A DNA stretch of 37,361 nt. Source: Flavobacteriaceae bacterium (GTDB lineage: Bacteria > Bacteroidota > Bacteroidia > Flavobacteriales > Flavobacteriaceae). A program made the position numbers and the translations under genes. Position 1 is the first letter of the stretch. Each line of letters starts with the position of its first letter. Below are positions 14,749 to 23,309 of this stretch, piece after piece. The stretch covers positions 1-37,361 of the forward strand of contig CANFHX010000024.1 in NCBI GenBank assembly GCA_947446865.1, read 5' to 3'. The notes under the pieces are model-generated. The model was not told the DNA's origin. It saw nothing but the letters and a program-made list of their open reading frames with translations, and made no database searches.

Positions 14749-15153
14749 TTTTCCTTGTCGTAACCAATACCCATCTTAAAAAAAAGAACTATTAATTGGA
14801 TTCTTTGATTATAAAAAAACTAATCTTTGCGTAAAAAAAAACAACCTAAACTAATTCTTGAAAAACAGGAGAGATTTTTTTTTAATCTAGCTTAGCTAAA
14901 TTAATTTATTTAGCTTTTTATTGCTTTTTTATTCGTTGAATAGTCTTATTCCGTAGTTGAAAATTGTATTTATATCGACAAGAAGAATGTTTTATTTTAA
15001 AAAAAACACATAAAAACAGAGTTGTTTTTGAAATAATTTGTTTTTAAAAACACAATTATTTTCATAAAGTAGGGATGGAAAATTAACCACATAGAAGTAT
15101 TTTTCAAAATAGAAATTCTATTTGAAAATTAATGGCAAATAATGAAATTGGTA
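14749..15153. other. 405-bp AT-rich gene-free region
   Basis: No open frame with coding character is visible. It must contain the leftward promoter of the receiver-like gene and, at 15101-15130, the terminator of the LytTR operon. The rest is A and T runs, with a short AGCTTAGCTAAATTAATTTA stretch containing partial palindromes. I see no convincing RNA gene. Confidence 0.5.
15101..15130 (-). terminator. Probable terminator of the FIST/kinase/LytTR operon
   Basis: TTTTCAAAATAGA and TCTATTTGAAAA form a stem with one bulged A around a short loop. It sits 24 bp beyond the LytTR stop. The stem is AT-rich and the T tract is weak, so confidence is moderate. Confidence 0.5.
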
Positions 15154-15858
15154 TTACAGTAGATTGATAGACTCCATTAATATTGGTCGGTTATTTTTAC
15201 TAACCGGAATTAAATCCTTACCAATTAAAACGGTAGAATCCTGAATGTCTATAATTTTATTCACATTGATAATATACGATCTGTGAATTTTTAAAAAGGA
15301 ATTTTTAGGTAATTTATCTTCAATTTTCTTTAAAGTAGTATGTACGGTGTAATTGATTCCTTCCGTTTTAATCAATATATAATCGCCATTGGCTTGAATA
15401 AAATTAATAGAAGAAATATCAATTTTAATTAGTCGCTTGTCTATATTAATGTATATTTCTTTTACAGAAGAATCGGATGGATTTAAAGGCACTAGAGGGT
15501 TTTCTCTTTTTATAGTAATTCTGCTTATTGCTTTAATAAATCGCTCCTCAACTATTGGTTTTATTAAATAATCAGTAATGCAATTATAATTAAAAGCTTC
15601 CAAAGCAAAGTTTTTATCTATGGTTACTAAAATTACTTTAGGTGGGTTTTTAATTGTTTGAACAAAATCAAAGCCTGAAAAATTAGGCATGTGAATATCC
15701 AAGAAAATTAAATCTACCTTATTGGCATTAAGATATTTAATAGCGTCAATAGCATTAGAAAACTGTTCTAACAATACCAGTTTCTCCGATTTTAAAATTA
15801 AAATGGATAGAACTTCTCTAGCTAATTTTTCGTCGTCAATAATGATACATTTAATCAT
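15154..15858 (-). CDS. LytTR-type response regulator (REC + LytTR)
   Basis: A 234-residue regulator. The receiver occupies residues 1-120, with acidic pocket Asp8-Asp9, phospho-acceptor Asp54 in IFLDIHMP and Lys in DYLIKPI. The LytTR DNA-binding domain fills residues 135-234 (INIDKRLIKIDISSINFIQA, LKIHRSYIINVNKI). It is the output of the upstream kinases. Such regulators bind direct repeats and act as transcription activators; no target is obvious nearby. It is 12 bp after the Hpt gene, the last gene of the cluster. That a dedicated Hpt gene lies next to it implies a phosphorelay (kinase to receiver to Hpt to LytTR). Confidence 0.93.
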   Translation of the reverse strand: MIKCIIIDDEKLAREVLSILILKSEKLVLLEQFSNAIDAIKYLNANKVDLIFLDIHMPNFSGFDFVQTIKNPPKVILVTIDKNFALEAFNYNCITDYLIKPIVEERFIKAISRITIKRENPLVPLNPSDSSVKEIYINIDKRLIKIDISSINFIQANGDYILIKTEGINYTVHTTLKKIEDKLPKNSFLKIHRSYIINVNKIIDIQDSTVLIGKDLIPVSKNNRPILMESINLL

Positions 15859-15870
15859 AACAGTATAAAC

Positions 15871-16191
15871 TTATAATTTTTGGATAAAGTTAGTTATATT
15901 TTTTAAAATAGCTTCAAACTCATTTTTATTTTGCAAATTATGTTCTCTTAAGCTATGTTCGAATTCATTAGCTACATTGTATCCCTTTTCAAGCCCTAAT
16001 AATCCTACTTTATGTTTTAATTTATGAACAGCTTCAGCGGCTTCTATATAGTTAGCTTCCGAAATATTTTGGTTGTAACTTTCTATCTGCTGCGGAAACT
16101 CACTTTTTAATATAGAAATTAAAGTGTTTACTATAGCTTCATCTCCGTCGGCAATTTGAATAAAGTAATCTAAGTTTGGTAATTCATCCAT
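15871..16191 (-). CDS. Hpt-domain phosphotransfer protein
   Basis: A 106-residue stand-alone histidine phosphotransfer domain. The motif AVHKLKHKVGLLG places the phosphorylated His at residue 56 with the conserved Lys at 59; the rest is an all-helical bundle. It lies 4 bp after the second kinase gene and 12 bp before the LytTR gene. In a multistep phosphorelay it would carry phosphate between a receiver and the LytTR regulator. The stand-alone receiver at 21118-21525 heads the same cluster and could be the intermediate. NosP/NahK pathways also use an Hpt partner. Confidence 0.9.
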   Translation of the reverse strand: MDELPNLDYFIQIADGDEAIVNTLISILKSEFPQQIESYNQNISEANYIEAAEAVHKLKHKVGLLGLEKGYNVANEFEHSLREHNLQNKNEFEAILKNITNFIQKL

Positions 16192-16195
16192 GGTG

Positions 16196-17218
16196 TTATT
16201 TATGAAGTGTAAAAAAGAAGGTTGTGCCTATGTTTTCCTGACTTTCTAGCCATATTTTTTCGTTGCTATTGTCTAAAATTCGTTTCACTATTGAAAGTCC
16301 AATTCCTGTAGATTTATCATCCACTGTAATCGATTCAAAGATTTGAAATATTTTTTCTTGATCTTTATCCGAGATCCCAACCCCATTATCTTTGATAGAA
16401 AAAATGTACTCCTTCTCTTTTTCAACAAAGGCTATATCAACAAATCCGCTAGGTTTATCATTGAAATTAATTGCATTACTAATTAAATTTTGAAATAATT
16501 GCTGCATTCTAAACGCATCATTTCTAATAATAGGCAATTTGTTTTTAATTACTACTTCAACATGGGATGGGATGAAAATCATATTGACAATATTATTTAC
16601 TAAATCGTTCAAATCTATCTCCTCTTTAATAATATTAACTTTATCAATTTTAGTATAGGTTAAAATTCCCTGAATAAGGTGATTCATTTTTTCTACTTTC
16701 TTTTGAATAAGAGAAAAATAATTAGATGTTTTTTCGTCAAATATTTTTTCGTTATCCTCTTGTATCCAAGTAATTAAGGAATGAATACTTCGAAGTGGTG
16801 ATTTCAAGTCGTGGGAAACTATATGTGCATATTCATTTAAAGACTGGTTTTGTTTTTCAAGACTATAAAGCAATTCCTCTCTTTGTTTATTGATTTTTAT
16901 TATTTCAATAGTTTGGTGTTTAATATAATCCGAACTATTAAATTCATTTAATGGTTCATTAGTAATAGTATCTAAATTCATAGAATTTAAAATAAATTCT
17001 AAATTTTTATTTATCTCTTTTAGACTATCGGCTTCGGCTCTTAATTTTTGATTGGCTTCGTATAGTTCATCCGAACTAATTTTCATGGAATGTTGCAAAA
17101 TAGCAATTTGATCTTCATAATTTTTATACGAATTATCAATAGATTCCAAAAACTGGTCCATGTGATTTAACCCGTTTTTCAAATGTTTTCCTATCTGTCT
17201 TTTTAGTAATAAATTCAT
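16196..17218 (-). CDS. Sensor histidine kinase (coiled coil + HisKA/HATPase)
   Basis: A 340-residue kinase without membrane helices. Residues 1-125 are coiled coil beginning RQIGKHLKNGLNHMDQFLES and containing QHSMKISSDELYEANQKLR, an N-terminal pattern also seen in kinases encoded next to FIST proteins. The HisKA H-box is SHDLKSPLRSIHSL with His136. The HATPase has N box LISNAINFN, DNGVGI and STGIGLSIVKRIL. No PAS domain is visible. The ATG at 17218 shares one base with the FIST gene's stop (TAATG), so translation of the two is coupled. The kinase may receive its signal by contact with the FIST protein. Confidence 0.92.
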   Translation of the reverse strand: MNLLLKRQIGKHLKNGLNHMDQFLESIDNSYKNYEDQIAILQHSMKISSDELYEANQKLRAEADSLKEINKNLEFILNSMNLDTITNEPLNEFNSSDYIKHQTIEIIKINKQREELLYSLEKQNQSLNEYAHIVSHDLKSPLRSIHSLITWIQEDNEKIFDEKTSNYFSLIQKKVEKMNHLIQGILTYTKIDKVNIIKEEIDLNDLVNNIVNMIFIPSHVEVVIKNKLPIIRNDAFRMQQLFQNLISNAINFNDKPSGFVDIAFVEKEKEYIFSIKDNGVGISDKDQEKIFQIFESITVDDKSTGIGLSIVKRILDNSNEKIWLESQENIGTTFFFTLHK

Positions 17219-18348
17219 TATTCGCTTATAAGAGTTACTGTCATTGTTTGATTATGAAGGTTGGTATAATCATTTCCATTAAAAGGCGCTATTTGACCAT
17301 AGGAATAAAACCCGGTTATTAATGTGGAAGCATCTAACGATTCTTTCACATATTCTGTCTCCTCTCCTACTCTATTATTCATAACTAATTTCCTACCAAT
17401 ACAACTAACCAAAATTGCAATTTCGGCCTTTTTTTTCCGGTTTTTCATTGCTAATTGTGTTGCAAATTGTGCTCCGTCAATTATTGCATCTACTGAAGCC
17501 ATCAATAATTGTACTTTAGAATTTTCAGGAGCATCACCTGCTAATATTAAGGAGTTATGAGACTCATCAATGCCTAAAATAGTTCTTACAACAGCCTGGT
17601 TTTTATTTTCATAGGTCACATTTAAAGGAAAAGATAAAGAAGCAGATGGCAAACCTATTGCTCTATGAGCTAAATGGTTTTTATAAACATCTAATGCCGG
17701 TTTATTATCAATTTCAAATATTATGTTGCCATTAGATTTTGTTATTTTTCGTTCTGGGCCAAAAGGAAACCAACCACCAGCACTTGCATAGGAAATTTCT
17801 AATGTTTCACCATATAACCCTATCAAAACGACTTCCCCTGTTTTTGGATTGTCATTAAATGAAGTTACTGTTTTTTCAAAACGGGCATCATCACCACACA
17901 AACCTCCAGTAATAGCAATGGTATTACTTAGATTGTTTTCTAACCCTTCAATTAATTTGCTTCCATCGAGCAGCCCATCAGACAAAACAAAAAGATGTTT
18001 TAATTTTTCTTTTGGTAATTTTCCTAAAAGCTTTTCTCCCAATAAATCGGATTGCATATTAAAATTAGAAATGTTTTCTCTTTCTATAACAAAGGTGGTG
18101 TTTTCTAATTCAATTGCGGTAACTGAAATCGAATTATCTTGAAAACTACCATCTAATATTTCGCCTGAAGTAGAGCCGAAAACAATATTTTCATAAGTGA
18201 ATTCCTCTCTAATATTCTTTATAATGTTTTCATCTTCTAACAAATATCTATTTCCAAAAACTAATACTAAAGGGTTTTGCAACGGCGCTTTTTCTTGCAA
18301 ATAGTGCCAGTTCTCATTTCCATTTTTAAAAGCTTGAATAATTCTCAT
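17218..18348 (-). CDS. FIST domain sensor protein (NosP-like)
   Basis: A 376-residue cytoplasmic protein made of FIST_N (about 25-215; includes NIVFGSTSGEI, LFVLSDGLLDGS and ITGGLCGDDARF) and FIST_C (about 220-370; includes ILVSCIGRKLVMNNRVGEE and ITGFYSYGQIAPF). FIST proteins are sensory partners of signal-transduction proteins. Some, named NosP, bind heme and sense nitric oxide, and are encoded with a histidine kinase. Several His residues are present (for example in YKNHLAHRAIG), but I cannot say which would bind heme. It starts 4 bp after the multi-PAS kinase and overlaps the next kinase by one base, so it sits between two kinases in one transcript. Confidence 0.88.
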   Translation of the reverse strand: MRIIQAFKNGNENWHYLQEKAPLQNPLVLVFGNRYLLEDENIIKNIREEFTYENIVFGSTSGEILDGSFQDNSISVTAIELENTTFVIERENISNFNMQSDLLGEKLLGKLPKEKLKHLFVLSDGLLDGSKLIEGLENNLSNTIAITGGLCGDDARFEKTVTSFNDNPKTGEVVLIGLYGETLEISYASAGGWFPFGPERKITKSNGNIIFEIDNKPALDVYKNHLAHRAIGLPSASLSFPLNVTYENKNQAVVRTILGIDESHNSLILAGDAPENSKVQLLMASVDAIIDGAQFATQLAMKNRKKKAEIAILVSCIGRKLVMNNRVGEETEYVKESLDASTLITGFYSYGQIAPFNGNDYTNLHNQTMTVTLISE

Positions 18349-18352
18349 CTTG

Positions 18353-21040
18353 CTATTTTTTTAACTCAATATAGAAAGTTGTCCCTATACCAAGTTCGCT
18401 TTCAATCCATATTCTTCCATTAAACATTTCGACTATTTTCTTTGCAATTGATAGGCCTAAGCCGATAGATCTATCATGGTTATTAAAATATTTAGAAATA
18501 GTAAATATTTGATATTGGTTTTCTTTTGCAATTCCTCTTCCATTATCTTTAATAGTAAAAATAAAAGAGTTTCGCTCTTCTTTATAATCTATTTCAATAA
18601 TTCCTTTTGGCTTATCAATAAAATTTACTGCATTAGACATTATAATTTGAAAAAGTTGCTGTATTCTGTATCTATCCATTAATATAGTTGGTAATTGTTG
18701 GACGATAGTAACTTTGATAGTATCTGGGATTTGTAATAATTCTATACTATGGGACACAATTTCATTACAGTTTACGTCTTCATAATTAAAAACTTCATAA
18801 TCTATTTGAGCATATTCTAGAACATCGTCTATTTGACTGTTCATTTTTTCTAGTTTTTTTTCTATAATTGCAAGATATTCTAATGATAATTTATCTAATT
18901 CATTATCTTCTTTTAAACAAGTAACTAAAGAATAAATACTTCTAATTGGCGCTTTCAAGTCGTGTGAAGCTATTAATGCATAGCTTTCTAAATCCTTATT
19001 GGTTTTAGCAACACTATTTACAAGTTTCTCTTTTTGTGTTTTAAGTTTTTTATGACTAGTGATGTCTTCTTCAATTGCAAAATATTTTAATATTTTCCCC
19101 TCTTTACTGTATAAAGCTTGTCCTTGAATTTTAACCCAGTATTTTTCTCCCGATTTCTTGTAATTAATAAGTTCACATTTAAATGGTAGTCCATTTTGTA
19201 ATTGCGTTCTTAAGTAATGAATTTGTTCTAAATTAGAGTCTTTTCCTTGTAAAAAATGTCCGGGTTTCTTACCTTTTACTTCCTCAAATGAATATCCAGA
19301 CATGGAACTAAAACTATTATTTACCCATTCTATTTTACCCTGATCATCGCAAATTATTACCGAATTAATATTTTTTTCAGCAATTAAAGATAGTAATATA
19401 AGTTGTTGTTCCTGCTTTTTTTGTTCGGTAATATCTAAATGAATTCCAATAGAACCAATAACTTCACCATTGATATTATAATTTGGTGCACCACTTATTA
19501 ACCAATGCTTTAATTCTCTTTGTTTATTTTTAATGATCATTTCATACGAATCCGATATTCCTCCCTTTCGTTCTTTGCCTTTATCAATTAATTTTTCTTT
19601 TTCTTGGTCTTCTAAAAATAGTTCCGATCCCTTCTTTCCGATAAGTTCTTCAATAGTATATCCTGACATATCCGAAAAACTTTGATTGGCCAACAAGATG
19701 GTGTCGTCATTATCTACTTCTAACAATCCTATATTCATATTGGCAATAATTCTTCGGTATTTGCCCTTCTCATAATTAACTCTTTGATAATAGTTTTTAT
19801 TAATTGTAATATCATTATAACTCCAAAGATGCCCTTTATAAATTCCATCTGTAAATAGCGGAATAAAACTTCTTTCGAAATATCTACCATCCACTAACTC
19901 TAATTCTTCGTTTAAAACAATTTCCTTTTTTTCTACTATTTGATTTATTCTGCTTACAAATTGCTCACTGTCTTTAAAAAAACATTTGGACTGTTCGGCA
20001 GATTGGGAACAATCTAAACCAACCATCAATTTAGGATCCATTGCAATAGAAAACATGGAACAAAATTCTTTATTTACAACTACTGTTTTTCGGTTTTCAT
20101 CTTCTAATAAAATTCCTTTTTGCAAATTCATAATCACCGATGTAAGTCGGATTTCGTATTCTTTTAATCTATCTTGAATATTTTTTTCTCTAGTAATATC
20201 TTCAAAAACAACGAAGTACTGTAATATTGCACCATTACCATCTAAAACTGGTTGCCCTTTTATTCTTGACCAAAAATTGGCTTCCTTGTTTTTATTGTGA
20301 AAAACCTCACAATCAAAACCAACACCTTGGATAAAAGAATTTTTTATTTTTTCTAATACTTCACAATTTATACTATCAGAAGAAAATAGGTTAAATAAGG
20401 GTTTATTAAGTAATTCTAAATTACTAAAATTAGTTAATTTCAAATACGCATCGTTACTCCAAAAAACAATTCCATTTATGTCTGTCAATACTACTCCATT
20501 AGTATTATAACTTGCAACTAATGAAAGTTTTTCAATTTCCGCTTTATCTCTTTTTAATGCTTCATTTTGCTCATTAATTTTATACACTAAACTTTTCAAA
20601 TCTTGATTACTAATTTCTTGATTTTCAAAAACTTTTTGCAAATCAATATCCAATTCAAAGGAGTTGTTTTCAATACTATTTATATCCAAAAGAGTAGCAT
20701 TAGCTTCCAAAGACTCAGAATAGGGAGTGCCAACAAAAAGGAAAAATTCTTGGTGTTTATTAAAGTGTCCTTTTAAAAGCAAATTACTTTTAAAAAGTGA
20801 TTCTAAAGTGACTAATTTAGAAATTAGTTCGTTAGCATTAGTAGTATGGTTACAATCAAAATTTGGAGCTTTTATTTTAAAAAAATCAAAAAAGGAAGTG
20901 GTATTATTTATTGTTTTTGGAATATACTTCGACAAACTATCTCCAAAACTTTTTATAGAAAAATCCTTATCCATTAATATGTAAAATGGGAAAAAAGAAT
21001 TAAAATTATTCTGATCAAATTGGAATTGGAAATCTTTCAT
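18353..21040 (-). CDS. Multi-PAS histidine kinase with HNOBA-like N-terminus
   Basis: An 895-residue soluble kinase. Residues 1-150 (FYILMDKDFSIKSFGDSLSK, FFDFFKIKAP, LLLKGHF, EFFLFVGTPY) resemble the HNOBA domain, the PAS-like module found beside heme-NO-binding domains in guanylate cyclases and bacterial kinases. A short coiled coil (155-175) leads to four PAS units at about 175-290, 300-420, 430-555 and 560-680, several closing with the PAC signature DITxxK. The HisKA H-box SHDLKAPIRSIYSL has His693, and the HATPase ends with DNGRGIAKEN and SIGLGLSIAKKIV. No membrane helix is present, so a diffusible intracellular cue is likely. The HNOBA call rests on remembered family patterns and needs a profile search. 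Confidence 0.88.
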   Translation of the reverse strand: MKDFQFQFDQNNFNSFFPFYILMDKDFSIKSFGDSLSKYIPKTINNTTSFFDFFKIKAPNFDCNHTTNANELISKLVTLESLFKSNLLLKGHFNKHQEFFLFVGTPYSESLEANATLLDINSIENNSFELDIDLQKVFENQEISNQDLKSLVYKINEQNEALKRDKAEIEKLSLVASYNTNGVVLTDINGIVFWSNDAYLKLTNFSNLELLNKPLFNLFSSDSINCEVLEKIKNSFIQGVGFDCEVFHNKNKEANFWSRIKGQPVLDGNGAILQYFVVFEDITREKNIQDRLKEYEIRLTSVIMNLQKGILLEDENRKTVVVNKEFCSMFSIAMDPKLMVGLDCSQSAEQSKCFFKDSEQFVSRINQIVEKKEIVLNEELELVDGRYFERSFIPLFTDGIYKGHLWSYNDITINKNYYQRVNYEKGKYRRIIANMNIGLLEVDNDDTILLANQSFSDMSGYTIEELIGKKGSELFLEDQEKEKLIDKGKERKGGISDSYEMIIKNKQRELKHWLISGAPNYNINGEVIGSIGIHLDITEQKKQEQQLILLSLIAEKNINSVIICDDQGKIEWVNNSFSSMSGYSFEEVKGKKPGHFLQGKDSNLEQIHYLRTQLQNGLPFKCELINYKKSGEKYWVKIQGQALYSKEGKILKYFAIEEDITSHKKLKTQKEKLVNSVAKTNKDLESYALIASHDLKAPIRSIYSLVTCLKEDNELDKLSLEYLAIIEKKLEKMNSQIDDVLEYAQIDYEVFNYEDVNCNEIVSHSIELLQIPDTIKVTIVQQLPTILMDRYRIQQLFQIIMSNAVNFIDKPKGIIEIDYKEERNSFIFTIKDNGRGIAKENQYQIFTISKYFNNHDRSIGLGLSIAKKIVEMFNGRIWIESELGIGTTFYIELKK

Positions 21041-21117
21041 TTATTACTAACTTCTTATTTCCAAAATCAAATGGAAATTATTTATTCTTTTAATGTATAC
21101 TATAACAAATCAGTTGT

Positions 21118-21525
21118 TTACATTAATTCATTGCAGGACCAATAGTCAAGTGTTTTTTTTACCAAAACTAGATAATCATCATATTTTAAAGGCTTAATAA
21201 TATAACCTGCAATACCTATTTTGTAGCATTCTGTAATATCTCTATGATTATTGGAAGTCGTGAAAATAATGATTGGGATATGCTTCAATTCTTCATCATT
21301 CTTTACTATTTTCAAAAAATCGATACCATTGAGCTTTGGCATATTTAAATCTAATAATATTATATCTGGAGTAATTTCTTTAGTTCTTAATATTTCCAAA
21401 GCATTTTCTCCATTACTAGCTTCTATCAATCGATGATTAAATCCAATTTTTTGGAGTACCCTATTAAACATCATCACCTCGATAGTATCGTCTTCTACAA
21501 ATAGAATATTTAACAACTTAAACAT
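21118..21525 (-). CDS. Stand-alone receiver (response regulator without output domain)
   Basis: A 135-residue single receiver domain. The start chosen is the ATG at 21525 (MFKLLNILFVEDD); an in-frame TTG at 21552 would add nine residues and cannot be excluded. Phospho-acceptor Asp59 lies in DIILLDLNMPKLNG, with acidic pocket Glu11-Asp12-Asp13, switch Thr in IIFTTSNN and Lys in YIIKPLKYDD. It is 77 bp upstream of the multi-PAS kinase on the same strand. It probably takes phosphate from one of the kinases and passes it to the Hpt protein. GATATTTG shortly upstream is one base off the -7 consensus. Confidence 0.9.
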   Translation of the reverse strand: MFKLLNILFVEDDTIEVMMFNRVLQKIGFNHRLIEASNGENALEILRTKEITPDIILLDLNMPKLNGIDFLKIVKNDEELKHIPIIIFTTSNNHRDITECYKIGIAGYIIKPLKYDDYLVLVKKTLDYWSCNELM

Positions 21526-21667
21526 TGTTTGGATTTTATTAATATTTTTCAAATATCATATAATATTTTTATTCTATTTTTAAAGCAGCATCTTTAATCG
21601 ATAAAAAAACGTTTAATGTAGTTGAAAAAAAGTTAAATTCTTACTTTTGTAAGAATGACAACAAAAA

Positions 21668-21700
21668 AAATGCCCTTGAAAAAATTTCAAGAGCATTAGT
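21668..21700 (-). terminator. Terminator of the PH/SHOCT gene
   Basis: On the minus strand, AATGCTCTTGAAA pairs with TTTCAAGGGCATT (one G-U pair) and is followed by eight T. It lies 17 bp past the stop at 21717. A second hairpin (ATTCTTAC/GTAAGAAT, 21637-21656) lies between it and the receiver gene. Confidence 0.8.
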
Positions 21701-21716
21701 TATTATTAAGAAGACA

Positions 21717-22415
21717 TTACATATTCATTAATATTTCTTTTTTATAATTATCATATTCGCCTTGAAGGATTAACCCATTATCAAGGAGTTTCTTATAATT
21801 TTGAAGTTTTTCAAATAATTCGTCTTGTGATAATTCATTCAATTTTCGTTCTCCAGAAACCACTTCCCCTTTAGGCTCTTCAAAAGAAGAAATATGATTT
21901 GTTGTTGGCATAATTTCAGCAAAATTAGTTACTTCTTCTGTGGCAACTTCTTCAACTTGCTCTTCAGCAACAAACTGTTGTTCTGCTGTTTTAGACTCTT
22001 CAATCACAACTGATTTAGGATTTTTTAATAAATCTAATTGCTCTTTGGCAAAAGTATATAATTTTCTTGCCTGATTTTTCGGCAAATAATCTATTGTGTG
22101 TGTTAAATCAGATTTGGTTGTAAAGGTATAATCTGCACCCAGAATCCCTTCTTTTACGAAACTTGCAGCAACATCATCCCAATCATAATCTATAAATTCC
22201 ATGGATAAACCTAAGTTTTTAGGTTTGCATAAAATAATACGCTTATTGGTCACCACAATACTATCTGGAAATAAAGTCACTGCAGGCTTTTTTTGAACCG
22301 CAATATATCCTATTTCTTCGTTAGACATTAAAAGATTTTCCAACTTAGCAGTTATTTTTTCAATAGCCTTTGGATCCTGATCTTCGTTTAATATTTTCTT
22401 CAGATTGTCAATCAT
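21717..22415 (-). CDS. PH-domain protein with C-terminal SHOCT motif
   Basis: A 232-residue protein. Residues about 35-130 form a bacterial pleckstrin-homology-like domain (YIAVQKKPAVTLFPDSIVVT, NKRIILCKP, DYDWDDVAASFVKEG). A Glu/Val-rich linker (about 145-195) follows. The last 35 residues (DELFEKLQNYKKLLDNGLIL, QGEYDNYKKEIL) are a SHOCT motif, a short oligomerisation domain often found at the end of bacterial PH-like proteins. There is no signal peptide, so it is probably cytoplasmic. Function is not established; proteins of this kind are common single-copy genes in Flavobacteriia. It starts the leftward group that also holds MmcQ/YjbR and GNAT, but gaps of 30-45 bp leave co-transcription open. 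Confidence 0.78.
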   Translation of the reverse strand: MIDNLKKILNEDQDPKAIEKITAKLENLLMSNEEIGYIAVQKKPAVTLFPDSIVVTNKRIILCKPKNLGLSMEFIDYDWDDVAASFVKEGILGADYTFTTKSDLTHTIDYLPKNQARKLYTFAKEQLDLLKNPKSVVIEESKTAEQQFVAEEQVEEVATEEVTNFAEIMPTTNHISSFEEPKGEVVSGERKLNELSQDELFEKLQNYKKLLDNGLILQGEYDNYKKEILMNM

Positions 22416-22458
22416 AATTTTATTTAATTTTATTCTTGTTGTGTAACAAAAGTAATGC

Positions 22459-22830
22459 CTAATTTTCTAATTCGTTAATTTCCGCTTGAATTTTTTTAGT
22501 CAAACTATTAAAAACCAATTCATAGGAATGATTTATGAGTTCTCGCATCATTTTATCCGATACATCGCTATTAAATACAACCGTATTCCAATGAACTTTA
22601 CTCATGTGCCAACCCGGAATTATTGCCTCATATTCGGCTCGGAGTTCTTCGGCACGCTCTGGATTGCATTTTAAATTTAAGGATGGCGTTCCTTTTTCCC
22701 ATTCTTTTAATGAAGTAAGGCAAAACATTTTACCGCCAACTTTAAAAACCAAAGTTTCTTCATCAAACGGAAAGTGCTCGGTAACTCCTTTTTTTGAAAG
22801 GCAAAATTCGTAAAATTGTTGGATATTCAT
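22459..22830 (-). CDS. MmcQ/YjbR family protein
   Basis: A 123-residue protein with the start MNIQQFYEFCLSKKGVTEHF and the motifs FPFDEETLVFKVGGKMF and WHMSKVHWNTV typical of the MmcQ/YjbR family. Members fold like the double-wing DNA-binding motif of CyaY-type proteins and are usually listed as DNA-binding, though the role is poorly defined. Length is normal. It follows the GNAT gene by about 33 bp on the same strand and is probably co-transcribed. Confidence 0.88.
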   Translation of the reverse strand: MNIQQFYEFCLSKKGVTEHFPFDEETLVFKVGGKMFCLTSLKEWEKGTPSLNLKCNPERAEELRAEYEAIIPGWHMSKVHWNTVVFNSDVSDKMMRELINHSYELVFNSLTKKIQAEINELEN

Positions 22831-22863
22831 TTTGTCTTAATTCTTAATACTTTTGTCTTAATA

Positions 22864-23271
22864 CTAAATTATTTTCTCCATCATTTTCTCCGGATGTGTT
22901 AAACTAGTAAACCCAAATTTTTGATATAAAAAATGCGCATCGGAGGTTGCCAAGCGCCAAATTTTCACTTGTTGTAATTGGGGTTCGGTCATCATGGCAT
23001 TTATTAAAATAGAAGAATAGCCTTTTCCGCGATGCTTTTCATGTATAAAAACATCCATAACGTATGCAAAAACTACATAATCAGTAATAACTCTACAAAA
23101 GCCAATTTGTTTTTCTTCCAAATAAATTCCGAAACAAAAAGAGGCATCCACTGTTGTTTGCACCTCCTCCAAAGTTCTACCGGCAGTCCAATAAACGTCT
23201 TTCAAAAAGTTTTGAAGAAACAGAATGTCTAGTTTCGATTTATCTGTGGAAACACGAATCATTTTACTCAT
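22864..23271 (-). CDS. GNAT family N-acetyltransferase
   Basis: A 135-residue acetyltransferase. The acetyl-CoA binding motif is HEKHRGKGYSSILINAMM (motif A, R/Q-x-x-G-x-G), preceded by strand VFAYVMDVFI and followed by VKIWRLATSDAHFLYQKFGF (motif B). The closest general type is the small YesJ/ElaA-like group acting on free amino compounds, but no substrate can be named. The start at 23271 fits the family. The repeat at 23283-23309 separates it from the cyclase-family gene. Confidence 0.88.
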   Translation of the reverse strand: MSKMIRVSTDKSKLDILFLQNFLKDVYWTAGRTLEEVQTTVDASFCFGIYLEEKQIGFCRVITDYVVFAYVMDVFIHEKHRGKGYSSILINAMMTEPQLQQVKIWRLATSDAHFLYQKFGFTSLTHPEKMMEKII

Positions 23272-23282
23272 TTTTATTAATA

Positions 23283-23309
23283 CCTAACAGGTTTTAGAAA
23301 CCTGTTAGG
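23283..23309. repeat. Perfect 12-bp inverted repeat overlapping a gene end
   Basis: CCTAACAGGTTT (23283-23294) and AAACCTGTTAGG (23298-23309) are separated by TAG. The cyclase-family gene's TAA stop (23305-23307) lies inside the right arm. Sequences of this kind recur in Flavobacterium intergenic DNA (recollection). It can act as a terminator hairpin, though without a T tract. Confidence 0.7.

Noticed and set aside
21655..21699. 14-codon frame after a TACTTTTG box, like an attenuator leader peptide
   Set aside because: No rightward gene follows, and the downstream hairpin is better explained as the leftward terminator of the PH/SHOCT gene.
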